From the NCBI GenBank assembly GCA_036971475.1, contig JBAIZL010000002.1, positions 20,217,067-20,281,066 on the forward strand: a DNA stretch of 64,000 bases, given 5' to 3'. The DNA comes from Prosapia bicincta (lineage: Eukaryota > Arthropoda > Insecta > Hemiptera > Cercopidae). Every line of letters begins with the position of its first letter. The stretch's first letter is position 1. Of this stretch, positions 1-13,200 are shown one piece after another. A program made the position numbers and the translations under genes. The notes below the pieces were generated by a model. The model searched no databases. It was not told the DNA's origin and worked only from the letters and a program-made list of their open reading frames with translations.

Positions 1-180
1 TACATAAACCTTCTATAGGCTTAATCTGAGACTGGAGAAGTGATATCCTTATAGATTCATAGATATACTTTATAGGCATAGACCCATAAACTTTCTATAG
101 CCTTAGATTCTGAGAAGTAATACTTATAAACTCATAGATTTCATAGGTAAAGACTCATATACGTTATATCCAGTTTTATA
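1..180. repeat. Short degenerate tandem repeat, about 80-bp unit
   Basis: Two adjacent diverged units share the words CATAAAC, TTCTATAG, CTTA, GAGAAGT, CTTATA and CATAGAT in the same order, and a partial third unit follows. The array is probably cut by the left edge of the window. No coding potential is seen. Confidence 0.45.
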
Positions 181-519
181 TCGGTTTATTGATTTCCTTA
201 GAAATACTTCTATTTTATATGTATTTCAACACTACCAAGAACAAAATGGAGATTTTTAGAAGTGATAATTTGTAATAGCTTTAATCTAATGGCAATAAAT
301 GTATGTCTTCAGTAATGTTTTGATATTACTATTCCCATACGTACACACCAACTAAAATTTAAAAGGTAGAAGGATAGCTACATTCTGCCAACAGATTTGG
401 GAAATTACTTATTATGCTGGTTTCGGGGCCACTCGTTATCAGCATTAACCCTGATTACGTTTGGATTCCTGCGTACAGCTCAATGACGACTAAACGGTTT
501 TCCCTGATGGGGCGAGCAA

Positions 520-1090
520 ATTAAATTCAGTACAGCTTTCTTGAGAGCAACTTCACTCAATCAAATTAAATTATAGAGGCAATAAAGTAAATTTATGTTT
601 ACTTACCGGATCTTAAACATCCTAATTACATCATAGCTGTAGTGTTAGTTTTGCATAAACTAGATTTATAGTTATAACATTATAAGTTTTTACGTTATGG
701 TACTGATCCACAACAACTTGTGACTCCACGTTTATTCCACCAGTTTGGATCGTGTTTAAGTAGAATTCCTCTGACTCGTAAAATGTTTTTAGGTTAGTTT
801 ATACACAATACTCCAATAACTGGAGTACTTTGCTCTTGTTCCCCCCTTATTTTCCCAGGTGGGTGTGTCTTAAATTCAGATTACAGCTGTCTTGAAGTAA
901 CTTGATTCAATCTAATCTTATAAAATTATATATTTTATATTATAAAAGTAGTAAAATAAAAGTAGTATTTTTCTTACCGGTTGCAATTACTTTACAAACT
1001 TTAGACTTAAAGGTGGAGAATAGATCATAGTATATTTTAGTACATCATAAGACCTAGTATCTAGGTTAGTTTTATGGTTTTATAGGTTAT
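520..1090. repeat. Diverged direct duplication, two copies about 355 bp apart
   Basis: The first copy begins near 520 and the second near 870. Both contain TAAATTCAG, then ACAGCT, a CTTGA word, AACTT, TCAATC, an AT-rich stretch, CTTACCG, and later CATCATA and TTAGTTTT in the same order. The CTTACCG words would be splice donors on the minus strand, but I found no matching open exon. The duplication is clear by eye but old. Its function is unknown. Confidence 0.4.
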
Positions 1091-1599
1091 TATTGATGAG
1101 CTTGTTGAGTGATAATTTTATTTTTGGCACACCAATTATATGTGTTGTTCATAATATTTTTGCATTTTAATATGAGTTTATATTTTACTGATATTGAATG
1201 CTCAAAAATTAATTAAATTATTGTAAAAACAAAACGATTTATTCAATTTAAGAAAGTTTATATGTCTTATAACTAGTTTAGTTTAAATTCATAACTTCTC
1301 ACTTGTTACAGATATGAAAATTGTTATTTACAATACAAATATTTTACACATTTTTGTTCCCCTAAAGTTTTTGTTTCAAGATATTACGTAATGTAAGATA
1401 TCTTGGTTTTCTTATGGACAATAAACAACATTTTCAGAGGAAAATTACAGTACAATTGTGTAAACACAGAGAGGGCGAAACAATCACAGCGGATCGAGTA
1501 TGGAAATATCAATCTATAAACAAATTACATAGTGAATGAAAAATTATATTTTAAATAAGCCTAAAATATAATGCGTAAATTTGGAAATCGTTTCCCTGA

Positions 1600-1830
1600 A
1601 GTTTAACCTGGTGTTACGTTCCGCAGCTTAGGCAAGGGATAACCTTTAGGGATTCCGTTTCGAGAGAATCAACTTGGGCCCATAAGGGATAAGCAAAGTT
1701 GGCTGTGGTGTATCTTTAATGGTTCGACTCCCAGGTGGCCGAGCTACTGTTGCAGGCACAACCCCTTGGCTTCGTTAAGGAACATAATCCTTTCTGAATA
1801 TATTCGTGAGGGATTATTTTTTGCATTAGG
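1600..1830 (+). repeat. GC-richer island with a Pol III B-box-like word, possible SINE remnant
   Basis: GGTTCGACTCC near 1724 matches the Pol III B box GGTTCGANTCC. The segment is visibly less AT-rich than its surroundings. No properly spaced A box is present: the only candidate, TGGCTGTGGTG, is about ten bases upstream, too close for a tRNA fold. It could be an eroded tRNA-derived SINE or chance. No tRNA is called. Confidence 0.18.
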
Positions 1831-1918
1831 ACATTTTATTTGCAAATTTTCATGAAATATAAGAAATGTTACTATGGAAATACATATGGTAATATCATTC
1901 ATAGTCTACTAACAGCAT

Positions 1919-2200
<282 letters not shown>

Positions 2201-2230
2201 TTTGTTTGATATAATCAACGAAAACACATA

Positions 2231-3042
2231 CAGTAAATTCCCGATTATCCGTGGGCGGATTAACCGGTTTGCGGATTATCCGTGGTCTCCCATTGTTTTA
2301 CAAATATCCAATTTTTATTCCAATCAGATTCATTTGTTTAAATTTCCAAACGGTGAATTACGACGTAAATACATATAAGGCTTAATACCCGTTAAGATGA
2401 AGGGAATAGATATGAAAATATGTACGTAATAATTTTTACATTGAAAGGGAAGCATCCCGACGCGGGCCAGCGAAATAAAAGAGGCGAGTAGACTACTGTC
2501 TATAAGAGACAATGAAAAAATGCTTGGGCGTCCGAAAACCTAATGTGTACCATAAGATTGTAAACAAATATCAGCTAATTTCGGCTGAAAATAGTCTAGG
2601 ACGTGACATATGCATTATCGATCTTTATGATTTTGTGGCACACGTGGCCCAAGTAGACACTGTGCGACAAAATGGTTCTCAAGAAACTTAGATCGCACAT
2701 TAAAGCTAAATCAATGCTCACAAAAAAATAAACGAAAGTGGCAAATTTTTTTGTTAAAAAGTGAAAGTATTATGTGTAAAGGAAGTTACATATGTACATA
2801 CATACTTACTTTTGACATATACTTATGTACGTATTGTAAATAGTTAGACATATAAATGAACATGTTATAATCCGTCAAATACATCGACATTTTAAATTAT
2901 TTTCTGTATTTATTTTGTCCTCTGAAGATTATTTGTGAATTGCATTAACCGGGGTCATTAACTGTGTAAATTATGGTATTATAATCGATTATCGATCGTT
3001 TTGCGTATTCTTTGTTCATAGCGGATTATCCGGGGAATTCGT
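2231..3042. mobile_element. Non-autonomous pogo/Tigger-like DNA transposon
   Basis: The left end reads CAGTAAATTCCCGATTATCC directly after a TA. The right end, read on the other strand, gives AATTCCCCGGATAATCCG and is also followed by a TA. Ends of the type CAGTA...CCCG(A/G)TTATCCG with TA target duplication are typical of the pogo/Tigger branch of Tc1-mariner elements. A second CGGATTATCCG word lies just inside the left end. The interior of about 0.8 kb has no transposase-length reading frame, so it is an internally deleted copy. The extreme right terminus has decayed (CGTTA rather than the expected TACTG). Confidence 0.65.
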
Positions 3043-3764
3043 TAGAATAAAGTTAGACGAAGGTCTAATACTTTATCTTTAGGAGCATTTATGTTTCAAT
3101 GACATCTTCAAATGGTGATTTCTTTCTTTTTATAAGTATCCATTTTACACGCAGGATTTACAAAACTTTAATTTAGGTTACCTTCGTGGGATTATATTAA
3201 AGTCTGTTTTTTTCCACATGAAATAATCATTCAAACATTATTTTTTGATATTTGAGAATTTTATAGCTAAATAATCTCTAACAGCCCCCATTGGGAGGAG
3301 TCATACAGAACCAACAAATCTTCGAATTTCAGTTTAATTAAAATATATAGCTCTCAAATTTCATTTTTCGTGTTGTAAAGTTGAAACGCAATATTACGTT
3401 TTTACATCCAGACAGAGATTGGTACACAGTTCAAGTGTGATGATTGGAAAACAAAAATGGGGTGTTTGCATAGGATTGTTTCTTTAATCGGAGTTATTTC
3501 CAGCTCCGAAACGTCTTCTATACCTGCCGAGTTGTTTGACTTCGCCCGTGGTCTATTTATTTCATGTATGTTGGTGTATAAAGAACATCTGTGTAAAATT
3601 GATTTCAGTATGATTTCACGCAGACGTTCTCTCCTCCTCTCTTTCTCTCTATGACTATTTACGAGTACGGTTCTATCTCTATACTCTCTGTCTTTATATC
3701 GTCTCTCCTTTCTCTCTCTGCCGTGAGAGCACTTAAGTCATTAATCTAGAAAGTTGACTTGCAG

Positions 3765-3792
3765 ATATACCAAGTTAGATTCTTGGTACAAG
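3765..3792 (+). other. Possible 5' untranslated exon of gene A
   Basis: A short segment sits between an acceptor-like TTGACTTGCAG and a strong donor AAGGTAAGT. A good acceptor (CTTGTTTCTAG, ending 5117) lies about 50 bases upstream of the gene A start codon, so a spliced leader from here to there is plausible. Genes B and D also show an acceptor-like site just upstream of ATG, suggesting a shared leader-intron design. No transcript evidence is available. Confidence 0.2.
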
Positions 3793-3842
3793 GTAAGTAT
3801 AAATAATTGTGATTCCGTTCTACATATACGTTATGTTGGTGG

Positions 3843-3882
<40 letters not shown>

Positions 3883-4489
3883 GCCTTTATATGTAGTTTT
3901 TTAGTTCATACAGAGACCAACCAATACTACCACTACTATCATAACTCACCTATTCCTAAAATACCCTGGTATGGATATAAGGAAGTTTACTGATTACGCA
4001 GGGATATAAGTCTGAAGGGCTGCTTGTCTGAAGTACACTTTTACGTTCTGGTTATAAAAAGCATTTCCCAACTATACGTCTTTGTAAGAAGAAGAATAAT
4101 TGAAGGTAATTAGAATTAGGCAAAAATTAGGAAAGGCTATAATAATCCTGTGGCATTGGGAATAGCATAAGCATAGGAGGGGTTCGCTTTAAGTAGACTT
4201 TGTTTTAAACGGGGTTAATAAATAAGTGCACCCACTATATAATTCTGAAATGAAGATTGGGAGGTACTAAGACACCTGGCAGAGAAATGAAGATAGGAGA
4301 GAAAATAAACCAAAAAAACTGAAAGAGTAAGGAAGAATTATACAAAATAGTTAGGATGATGTAATATAATTTCATGATATTGCATTTCAAATATCGCCTG
4401 TGGCAGCTTGCAATGCTTTCTTACATTTCTCTCTATAAACGCAATGCCAGTTCTTTTACGGTATGTTAGGTGATAATATTAATCATGGG

Positions 4490-4765
4490 AATGACCTCTC
4501 TTTCACAACCTGCTTTCTCCTGCTGTGGTTGGTAGGGTGAGATGGACTCCCTGTTTAGCTCACAAGATAAAGCCAGAGACGCGGCTCAATGTGCAGCCGT
4601 CTACTTGACATTCAGAGTATTGGGGAGCTAAATGGGAAAGTAAGATAGTCAGCGGCTAGGTATTCCCCTTCGATAGTCTATGAACTCCTATACTGGGCAT
4701 TTCAAGTCCCGCGATGTCCCGCGAGTAATACCTATAAGTCCTGTAAGTAATCATCATCATCACTT
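4490..4765 (+). repeat. Unclassified GC-richer segment ending in a short ATC tract
   Basis: A more balanced-composition block ends in ATCATCATCATCAC. Short trinucleotide tails are common at the 3' ends of some non-LTR or SINE elements. I see no reverse transcriptase remnant, so this is only a candidate transposon 3' end. Confidence 0.18.
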
Positions 4766-5165
4766 AGAGTAAACATTTACAACGATTAATGACGTTTCTT
4801 GATATAATTTATTGTATTATTGAGCTACTCGCTTTATCAGAGATTTTACGCAACCGTTCCTTCTTTAAAAAATATTTTGTCAACATTTAAAATAGGGAAG
4901 ACATTTATTTACTGTTATTATTTCCAAATATTATATTTTATTTCTTAAAATATTTTAATTGGCTCGTTATATAACAAATATATTTAGTTCGTAAATTAAA
5001 TCCGACCATAGTAATATTGTTTTGATTTGTTACAATTAAGAGTTACTAATGAATCATGAAGGCTGTGACTAACTCATGTTTACATTCGTTGATATTTTAG
5101 AGTCTTGTTTCTAGAATATGTGGGGGAATGATTCATATTGAACCATAGATTTGGTAGGTTTCACC

Positions 5166-5252
5166 ATGATTGTACCTCAGGTGTTATTTTTTATATTGTT
5201 CCTTAAAAGCGTGTATGACGCCGAGGGGCAGTGTCATAAAGAAGGAGAAGAG
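5166..5252 (+). CDS. Gene A exon 1: signal peptide and first cysteine
   Basis: Encodes 29 residues: start Met, a Leu/Phe-rich core (LFFILFL), a likely cleavage region near Asp-Ala-Glu-Gly, and a single cysteine followed by HKEGEE up to the donor. Gene D also ends exon 1 with GEGEE, supporting paralogy. The ATG is the only in-frame start upstream of the hydrophobic segment. Confidence 0.8.
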
Positions 5253-6049
5253 GTAAGTAAACATTTATTGCACAATATTTTATCACAAACAGAAAGAATT
5301 TAATCATTTTATTAATTGGAAAATTCCACACTAGAAATATTTGTTTTAGCTGTTTCGGTTATATTTACCAAAATATTTACCACTTTAAATTAACGAAATC
5401 AAAACGATACTTCGTGACCGTATATTTTTTTTGTAAAGCCCTCTTCTAGCTTCGTAGGTTGAGCCACCACCAATAGTTTCTGTGACCATAATCAAATTTC
5501 AGGTTCACAGATGTTCTCCTGAATTCAACGTACCACGTTTCCTCCATCTGCTTTATCCGTTTGGTTTCCACCTCGGTATCGCTGTCTGCAATCCCTATAC
5601 TACTCAGGCCTTGCTATCAGTAAGGCCTTATTATGCAGCAAAACACCTTAAATGCAGAATAAAGTGTAATATTAGTTCAAAGATATTCTGTTAGATAGTA
5701 TCTACCCTGTGGCTCTCGTGACAACAGGTCGGGATAGCTCGACTTTGCTACTGACTTCAGTAAAGCATCTATGTATTAGAAATATTCTAAAAGCTTAAAT
5801 AAGTTAATTCTTAAAGTACTCGTATTACACATAGGTCTAGGTTAAGTATATGTATTTTAATATACATTTTTAACTTAGCAAAACTGTTCCTTGTATTTAC
5901 TGATCAGTTACAATTTAGTGTAAATAAACAAGAACCATACCTGGTATGTTTGCTACTCGACTTTCGAGAACGATTAATTTCGAATTCTTATTTTCAAGTT
6001 TTTAAAGTCTTTTAAAAATATGTTAAAGTCTTTGATATAAATGTATGTG

Positions 6050-6113
<64 letters not shown>

Positions 6114-7165
6114 TACTACTACTTTACTAGCCAACGCCCATTCTTGGCTGTTGAGCCATTTGGTGACGCGCTGACTAGTATAGTCGAACCAGTGTGTCAT
6201 CATTTCCGGAATAGTCGAGCGCGCTGCACTTAATCAGATGATCCGCATCCATCGTATCGTGTCCACAGAGAGGGTATTTTGTTGTTGGGAGCACACCGAT
6301 GCGATGTAGATGGGCGGCCAGGTAGTCATGGCCGGTTTGCATTTTTAACTTGGCAACGCCTTCAGCTCCTGGAAGTCTGTGATCGATGGGCCTTGTGCTG
6401 ACTAGGTTTTACCATTTTCTTCCTGCTGATTGCTGTGTGAGGTGCAGTTTGCTAGCCCGGTCGATAGTTGCATTGATGAGGGCTTTCGTGCTTTGCAGCG
6501 AAGGCATGCAAATGGGTTGTGCCATGGATGTGCCTTTCTTGGCCAGAAAGTCTGCCCTCTCATTTCCATAGATGCCAACATGGCTTGGGATCCATTGTAA
6601 AGCTATAAGCCAACCCCCATTCGCCAGGTGTTCCAGGGCTTTTCTTGTCTCCATAGTTCTTTTGCAGTCTGTATCTGTATTGCGCGATAGGTTACGGATA
6701 GCCGCTTGTGAATCGACGAAGAAAACAGCATGTGTAGGGGCTATTTTGTTTAGTTCTGCGGCTGCTGCTATTTCTCCAACGTAGTTGATCTGGCGAGTTC
6801 CCACTGCTAGATATAACTCAAAATTGCGACTGTAGTAGGCAGCTCCTGTTGCACCTGTTTCCGGTATTGAAGATCCATCCCTGTATATATGTAACCATTC
6901 TGGTTGTGGGTACTCTTCATTGATTGTATGCAGGGCTGCTAGCCTCAGTTCTACGTCCAGGGATGCTGATTTTGACTGACTATGGTTCTTCAATCCACAA
7001 TTAGCTTTTGGATTGTATATATATATATATATATATTGAAACAACATAGGTTATTCAAATACAAGAATATTTATTTAAATATTTAATATTAAATATTTAT
7101 TTAAATAATAAATATTCTTGTAATTTAATAACTTATGTTGTTTTAAATTATTAAACAAGAAAACG

Positions 7166-7231
<66 letters not shown>

Positions 7232-10200
7232 AGAATATCAAATATGTTTTTCTGTTAGAATTATTTTTAAGATTAAATAATATACACTGATTAGAGGAAT
7301 AATTTATTGAATAATACACTCAAAGCTTTTCGTTGGTTGACATTACCAACATCCTACTAAGAATCTTAGTATTGTAATTCCTGAGGATGTTGGTAATGTC
7401 AACCAACGAAAAGCTTTGAGTGTATTATTAGTAGGATTCGGTTTAGATTGGGACAGCCACCCCTAACTCGGCCGCTACGTAACCTAGGACTATAGGGGTA
7501 GTTTCGGATGACGTAGGGGGTTGACGCCTACCTGATCGTAGCCTTAGGGGTGGTTTTGACCACGTCCAGAGGGGTGGGGGGTAGTTTATCGAAAAAAATT
7601 ATTTTCAACCCACTAACCTAAGCTAGCCAAATTTGATCAAACCTAACCTAACCTACGTGTGGGGGGTGATCTCGGCTACGTATAGGACCATCTCCGGGGG
7701 TAGCTCAGGGGTGGATTGGGGGTGGGGGGTAGTTTTCGAAAAAATTTTGGAAAAACGTGTCTTGACTGATAGGGCGGGCCTAGAGTGTATTATCGCGACG
7801 GAAGGGGTAGTTTCACCTAAGGGTAGTTTTTCGAAAAAAATTATTTTCAACCCACTAACCTAAGCTAGCCAAATTTTGATCAAACCTAACCTAACCTACG
7901 TGTGGGGGGTGACCTCGGCTACGGTCAGGACCATCTCCGGGGGTAGCTCAGGGGGTGAATTGGGCGGTGGGGGGTAGTTTTCGAAAAAATTTTGAAAAAA
8001 CGTGTCTTGACTGATAGAGCGGGCCTAGAGTGTATTATCGCGACGGAAGGGGTAGTTTCACCTAAGGGTAGTTTTTCGAAGAAATAAAATCCGACCCACT
8101 TACCTAAATGATTAAAGACGACTCTGAATGACCTTGAGCATGGACCAGGGGCCTAATTGACTACGTCTAGTGTTGGTTATTGGATCCAACCCAACCAACC
8201 CATAGGGTAATATCAAAAGCATGCAGGTCCATCATGAATGAAGGCGGGTCTGAATGAATGAAGGCGGCTCTGAATGACCATGATCATAGACTATGAGGTG
8301 TATTTGACTACTTCTAGAGGTAATTAATGGAAAAAAAAACAAATCAGGCATATGACGCAACAACCCCCGGGACATCCTCCCCGGAGGTAGCTACCGGTGT
8401 GGGGTTATCTTAAGATATAACTGTTTAATATATGAAATATCAACGCAGGCGGTAGGCCCACCCTAAAACGAACGGTATAACCCAGGGTAATGAGGGATAC
8501 AAGTTGAATGTTAAATGCCGCGTAGGCCGCTCACTCGAACCCTGACGGGCCAGCGCCTTAAAAACAAAATATCTAAAAACATACCAGGTATAGCAACAGA
8601 GGTATCTAGTAGGGCCCACCTCCAAAGGTAAAAAAATAAACAGTGTAACAAAGCCTTATCGCTTGAGTGAATACGTTTGACCTACATGTACAGGCATGCA
8701 GAGATAACGCAAATCCCTAGAACCGCAAAGACAAATAGCTACCGGTGGTCTATTTTCATATTATAAAAATAATAAGCAGTTACCTGTACAAAAAAAAAAT
8801 AAATACCTTTGCAGATAAGAGAGCAAGAACCTGGATACATAGAAGAATCAAATACGTGTGCAGACAGAAGAAGCAAGGATCTGGACATATAGAAGAAGCA
8901 AAGACCTGGACGGATAGGAAAATAAAGGACCCGGACAGGTATACGAGGCAATGCTTGGGCAGATAGAAAAAACAAGGATTTTTACAGGTAGACGAGGTAG
9001 GGCTTGGGCAGATAGAAGAAACAACGATCTGGACAGATAGAAGAAGCTAGGACATGGATAGGTAGACGAGGCAAGGCTTGGACAGATTGAAGAAGCAATG
9101 ACCCAGAGAGATTGATGAGGTAAGGCTTGGATAGATAGAAGAAGCAAGAACCTGGACAAATAGAAGAAGCAAATACCTGGACTGGTATACGGAGTAACGT
9201 CCCGGACAGATAGAAGAAACAAATATCTGGACAGATAAAAGAACCAAGGACTTCGGCACGTAGAGGAACCAAGACTTGGACAGACGGAAGAAGCAAGGAC
9301 ATGAACTGATAAGAGAAGTAAGGACCTGGACGGATAGAAGAAGCAAGTACCTGGACAGATAGAAGAAGCAGGGATATGGACGGATAGGAGAAGCCTTGCC
9401 AGATAGGAGGAGGTCCTTGAACTGGACAGATAGAAGAAGCAAATACATGGACACATAGAAGAAGCAAAGACCTGGACAGATAGAATATGCAGGTACCAGG
9501 ACAAATAGAAGAAGCGAGTAGTTGGACAGATAGAAGAAGTAAGGACTTGGACAGATATGAGAAGCACGGACTTGGGCAGATAGAAGAAGCAAGTACATGG
9601 ATACATAGAAGAAGTAAGGATATGGACAGATAGGAGAAGCAAGGACCTGGACCGATAAAAAGAGCAAATACCTGGACAGATAGAAGAAGCAAGGACCTGT
9701 ACCGATGGAAGAAGCAAGTACATGGACTGATAGAAGAAGCAAGGACCTGGACCGATAAAAGAAGCAAGCACCTGGGCAGATAGAAGAAGCAGGTACTTGG
9801 ACAGATAGTAGAAGTAAGCACCTGGACAGACAGAAGAACCCAAGGCCTACATATATATATAATCAGAAATCAATGTAAATAATCAAATAGCCTCAATGGA
9901 TATATCCTATAGCTGCAAATGTATCTAGATATAAAGGTATATATGGAGAAACACTAATAAAGAGGCCTACCACAAAACGAGAATAAATATATGTTATAAA
10001 ACGATCCTAAAACGATGCTAAGCCAACATACATGCTATCATACATATTCGTATATACTGTGTTAAGCCAACATACGTGATAGTCCACATAATGTATTAAA
10101 CAAATATGCATGTTAACCTGCATACATACTATGCTAAGCCGACTTACACGAATCCCTAAATGTGCCTACTATGTCGGTAAACCACCGGCCAAAGCCTATA

Positions 10201-13200
10201 TGATCTAAGCCTGACACACATTTACACCTCGTATATCGGGTAGAACCTGACAACTGTATAATATGGGAAGTACTATATGGTATAGCTAACAACGCATAAC
10301 CTATCACGCCCAAGACGGTCAACAAATATTACAATATAATTAAAAAAAAGTTACGCAACCTATATACATACAGTGCTAAGCCAACATTCAGGCATATATA
10401 CTTTGTTAAAACAGCATGCAATATACTCTAAATAGCCATATATACGTTGTTAAACCAATATGCAGGTTAACCTATACACCCTGTATTAGGCCGATACCCC
10501 ACACAGGCGTATATACTATGTTAGGCCCACATAATGCGTTAAACAAACATGTGTGTAAGCCAGCATACATATTATGCTAAGCCGACAAGGGCCTACAAAT
10601 TATATCCAACGCATAGTTTAGCTAAAGGGCTATCACACACTATCCTACAAATTACCACATAATACCTGATCAATAACACATAGTATCCGATGCATAACCT
10701 GACGAAGGGTTAACATATAGTATCCAGAGGCCTCGCTAATGATTAACACACTGTATCCATAAGGCCTACTATGTCGGTAAAAAACAGGCCTAAGCTTATG
10801 TGATCAGAGCCTGACACACATTTTCACCCCGTCTATCAGGTAGAACCGCTGGCAGGTGACTGTATAATATGGGAAGTACTATATCGTATAGCTAACAATG
10901 CATAACCTATCACGCCCATGACGGTCAGCAAATACTACAATATAATTAAAAAAAAGTCACGCAGCCTATATACATACAATACTAACCAATATAGGCATAT
11001 ATACTATGTTAAACCAGCATGCAATATACTCTAAATAGCCATATATACGCTGTTAAACAAATATGCGTGTAAACCTACAGAAATACTATGGTAAGCCAAC
11101 ATGCATGCTATCATACTGTGTTAAGCCTAAATACATAATAGAATACATAATGTGTTAAACATATATGTGTGTAAGTTTGCATAGATATTATGCTAAGAAG
11201 ACATGGGCCTACAAAGTATAACACATTATATCCAGTGTATAGTTTAACTAATTGATATCACACACTATCCCACAAATTACCACATAATACCTGATACATA
11301 GCCCGGTTAATCATTATCACATAGTATACGATGCAAATCACGACTAGGGCCAACACAATATATCCAAACCATAGCCTGACGATGGGTTAACATATAGTAT
11401 CCGATGAGAAGTATGAATACATAATATCCGCTGCATAGCTCGGCTAAAGTTCGTCATATGCACCCGAAGTATAGCTTGACAAACACATAGCATCTCATGA
11501 GTGGCGTGATATAAGGTAACACATAGTATCCGATACACAACCTAGGATCGAATATGACGTCATCCAGGTGAAGAACAAGATGGCTGTAATGTTGATACCG
11601 AGTTCAAAAGGGCTATGGTGGCTAAGACCTGTGTAGGCTAGATCAAATAACCAACGTTTCAACTAAACTACTGTCTTACGCATCGTTTAACCAACCAACA
11701 TACGCGAAGTTCAAACGAACAGCATTGACATCAAGTCCAAATAGGCTATTGCGGCTATGCCCAGATCAGCGTTTCAGCTAATCAAAATGAAAAACTTACG
11801 CTAATCAACCAACATCTACACCGAAGTCAAATGGGTTATGGTTAGTGAAGGCACCGGCAAAAGCTTTAAGCCCTAGACATAATTATAGCTATCAACGCGT
11901 ACCAAAATAGCTATGCAGAAACCGTTAAGGCCATTACACATATTGTCCAGGTATGTTCTCCATCAAACCGAGACTTTAGACACCATCTCTGTAAAACAGC
12001 TACCAATTTATACTCTACCACAATAGGTATGTCAAAACTGTTACCGATTCCTAATCTAAGACAATGGTTACGTAACGCCCTTTATCAATTTAAGACCTTA
12101 AGCGATATCTTCCGCCTGCATCATCCAAAACCACCCCTAACTCTGTTACACGGGCTGATATATATATATCATACATGGTATTTATGCGAGTTAACTATCA
12201 AAGGTTGGTCGTATCTCCATCAACGGGCATCACTGACCGGGGTTTGTAGAAGTTAGGGGTGGTTTTGGATGATGCAGGCGGTCGATGTGACCTTGATCGT
12301 AGCCTTGGGGGAGGGTTCAACCACGTCTAGAGGGGTAGTTTTTAGGAAAAATTATTTTCACCCCACTAACCTAAGCTGGCCAGAGTGCTTCTAACCTAAC
12401 CAACTGTTGGGTGTGGGATAAAGATGAGGATCATCACGCCTTCTGCCGTGTACAGAGATATTGTGATGGGTTAGTTAGTGACCCCTCAGTTAGCCTGTGT
12501 GATAGGCTAGGCACTGGTAGAGCTATTTACTTAGCTAATGTGACGAGTTATGTGTTGGTAGCTGTGATAAGTAATGCATTGGTAGCCGTCCATACCTTGC
12601 TGTGGTCGTAGTTCATGCAGTGGTAGGTTTTCCTTACGGAGCTATTGTCTTAGCACTGATATAGATCTTACGTAAGTATTATCTTGGTCATTGATCGATA
12701 ACTGTTTTTACGTAGCTATTGTGATGTTGGTAGCTGTCTTTACGAGGCTAGTGTGATGGTTCATTATTTAGTAGCAGTCAATAACGAGTTAGCCTATGCA
12801 TCTTTAATTGTCTTTACACAGCTATTATGATAGGGTATGTATTGGCTGTTATCTTTTCGTAGCTATTTTAATGGGGTAGGCATTGTTAGATGCCTTTACG
12901 CAGTTATTGTCTTTACATAGCTATTATGATAGGGTATGTATTGGTTGTTATCTTTTCGTAGCTATTTTAAAGGGGTAGGCATTGTTAGCTGCCTTTACGC
13001 AGTTATTGTGTGACAGGTTATGCATAGCTGTTTTTACATAAGTCTTGTGATAGGTTATACAATATTAGCCGTCTGTACGTAGCTTTTATGGTAGGGTGAG
13101 CATCGGTAGCTCTTTTTAACGTAACTATTGTGGCTGTCTTTACGAAGATATCGCTTAAGGTCTTAAATTGATAAAGGGCGTTACGTAACCATTGTCTTAG

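Larger units (their letters stand above)
7421..12112 (+). repeat. Left arm of the giant palindrome
   Basis: About 4.69 kb, ending at AAGCGATATCTTC. It is longer than the right arm mainly because its 25-bp array has more units. It is locally GC-richer than the surrounding genome near its outer end. The open frames within it are repeat artefacts. Confidence 0.85.

Noticed and set aside
1690..1760. tRNA gene suggested by GGTTCGACTCC
   Set aside because: No A box at proper distance and no cloverleaf arms; at most a SINE relic.
5482..5694. Open frame after TTTCAG in the gene A intron with several cysteines
   Set aside because: No family cysteine spacing or known domain; likely chance.
8848..9843. 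Long minus-strand frames of 231-331 codons rich in Leu, Ser, Cys
   Set aside because: They run through the 25-bp satellite, are open in all three frames at once, and mirror in the other palindrome arm.
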